From: Pseudomonas kribbensis
GTDB taxonomy: Bacteria; Pseudomonadota; Gammaproteobacteria; Pseudomonadales; Pseudomonadaceae
Direction of reading: 5' to 3'
NCBI RefSeq assembly: GCF_003352185.1
Contig: NZ_CP029608.1
Coordinates: 5,870,501-5,934,500 of the forward strand
DNA length: 64,000 nucleotides
Shown: positions 63,271-64,000 of the stretch, in pieces
How the letters are laid out: each line of letters opens with the position of its first letter
Numbering within the stretch: the stretch's first letter is position 1
Translations under genes and position numbers: made by a program
The notes under the pieces: generated by a model
Seen by the model: only the letters and a program-made list of their open reading frames with translations
The model's database searches: none
Told to the model about the DNA's origin: nothing

Positions 63271-63297
63271 AGCGAACGACTCCTGTGAGCGGATGGG

Positions 63298-63969
63298 TCA
63301 GGACCTTTCTTCGAGGGCCTGGGCCAACGGTACGTAGAATTCTTCGAACAGTGCATTGACCTCATCGCGGGCCTGCTCGGTGACAAATCCCGCTTCCAGC
63401 ACCAGCACCTGATACACGCCACGTTTAATGGCCTGCTCGCTGAGGTGATTGGAATTTTCCCGGGTGGTGCACAGAAAGCGCACCCAGGAGGTGAGGATGA
63501 TCCACGCGTTGAGGGTCAGGGATTCGATCTGCACCCGGTCCATTTTCAGGATGCCGGCGGCGACGAAACCTTCATAGATCGCCGCGCCTTGAATCACGCA
63601 GCGCTGGGAAAAGCGCCGGTAGCGTGCGGCCAAGTCCGGATCGCTATCGAGCAGATGCTCGAGATCCCGGTGCAGAAAGCGGTAGCGCCACATCGCCGAC
63701 AGCAGTTCCTTGAGATAGAAGCGCTTGTCTTCGACCGTCGCCGCACGCCCTTGAGGCGGGCGCAGGAAGCTGTCCACAAGGCTTTCGTACTCACTGAACA
63801 ACACGGCGATGATCGCCTGCTTGTTGGGGAAGTGGTAGTACAGGTTGCCCGGAGAAATCTCCATATGGGCGGCGATGTGGTTGGTGCTGATGCTGCGCTC
63901 GCCCTGCTGATTGAACAGCTCGAGGCTGTTCTGCACGATGCGCTCGCTGGTTTTGATCCGTGGGGCCAT
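63298..63969 (-). CDS. TetR-family transcriptional regulator
   Basis: A 223-residue regulator. The N-terminal helix-turn-helix (ISTNHIAAHMEISPGNLYYH) is followed by a long all-helical ligand domain. The ending of the first domain, YHFPNKQAIIAVLF, is typical of TetR. By position it corresponds to PA0367, which lies by aldehyde dehydrogenase and oxidoreductase genes; those would lie outside this window. Its promoter region and any divergent target are cut off at the right edge (63970-64000). Confidence 0.9.
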   Translation of the reverse strand: MAPRIKTSERIVQNSLELFNQQGERSISTNHIAAHMEISPGNLYYHFPNKQAIIAVLFSEYESLVDSFLRPPQGRAATVEDKRFYLKELLSAMWRYRFLHRDLEHLLDSDPDLAARYRRFSQRCVIQGAAIYEGFVAAGILKMDRVQIESLTLNAWIILTSWVRFLCTTRENSNHLSEQAIKRGVYQVLVLEAGFVTEQARDEVNALFEEFYVPLAQALEERS

Positions 63970-64000
63970 GGCTTGAGCTTTAATTCAGAGTGCGTTGGGG

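Overview
The window is chromosomal DNA of a Pseudomonas, most likely of the P. fluorescens group. The GC-rich codon use, the Pil-Chp, mdc, pyrRBC' and ftsYEX-rpoH gene sets, and several inverted doublets built on the REP core GGGAGCGAGCCTGCTCGC (one a variant with two bases changed) all point there. From memory, the order of most genes mirrors P. aeruginosa PAO1 from about PA0367 to PA0436, read backwards. The malonate cluster, which sits elsewhere in PAO1, is placed inside it. No rRNA, tRNA, CRISPR array, prophage or insertion sequence was seen. The window opens inside a YfdC-like transporter gene and ends just upstream of a TetR-type regulator gene.

Layout. 1-6.6 kb: YfdC-like transporter (partial), acyl-CoA thioesterase, a SAH riboswitch driving ahcY and metF, an orphan solute-binding protein and the DEAD-box helicase gene rhlE behind a long leader. 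6.6-12.3 kb: YceI and cytochrome b561, an exported FAD amine oxidase with a histone-like tail, bioA and rsmE. 12.3-15.2 kb: a D-amino-acid dehydrogenase with a divergent LysR regulator, then a hemolysin-III membrane protein. 15.3-23.6 kb: the malonate decarboxylase system (mdcR; mdcABCDEGH-madLM), with a REP doublet at each end and a perfect palindromic operator candidate before mdcA. 23.8-33.7 kb: the twitching chemosensory cluster pilGHIJ-chpA-chpC, lacking the pilK and chpB adaptation enzymes. 33.9-39.9 kb: gshB, a tonB3-like gene, algH, ruvX and pyrR-pyrB-pyrC'. 40-42.4 kb: a double-TM2 membrane protein, an NlpC/P60 peptidase and pilT without pilU. 42.4-49.3 kb: yggS-proC-yggT-yggU, then metX-metW-DUF4426-rdgB-hemW-DUF3392. 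49.4-53.4 kb: trmB, thiG, thiS, a DUF423 gene, mtgA and rpoH. 53.5-60.5 kb: ftsYEX, an active/inactive M16 peptidase pair and rsmD. 60.5-64 kb: a YheT-like hydrolase, an AraC regulator, a mercaptopyruvate-type sulfurtransferase and a TetR regulator.

How the genes work together. AhcY, MetF, MetX and MetW serve the methionine and methyl cycle, and SAH itself probably controls ahcY through the riboswitch. The mdc genes build, charge and run a biotin-independent malonate decarboxylase, while MadLM imports malonate. PilGHIJ-ChpAC and PilT control and power retraction of type IV pili. PyrR, PyrB and PyrC' make and regulate aspartate transcarbamoylase, with PyrC' lacking its metal site. FtsE/FtsX regulate cell-wall hydrolysis at the septum and FtsY targets membrane proteins.

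Most of the window is ordinary core genome. The points most worth a second look are the amine oxidase tail and its Sec-type export, the reduced Pil-Chp system with threonine-substituted phosphotransfer domains in ChpA, the mdcA operator, the hexanucleotide repeat inside ftsY, and the tandem TM2 protein. I did not find a clearly new multi-gene system.
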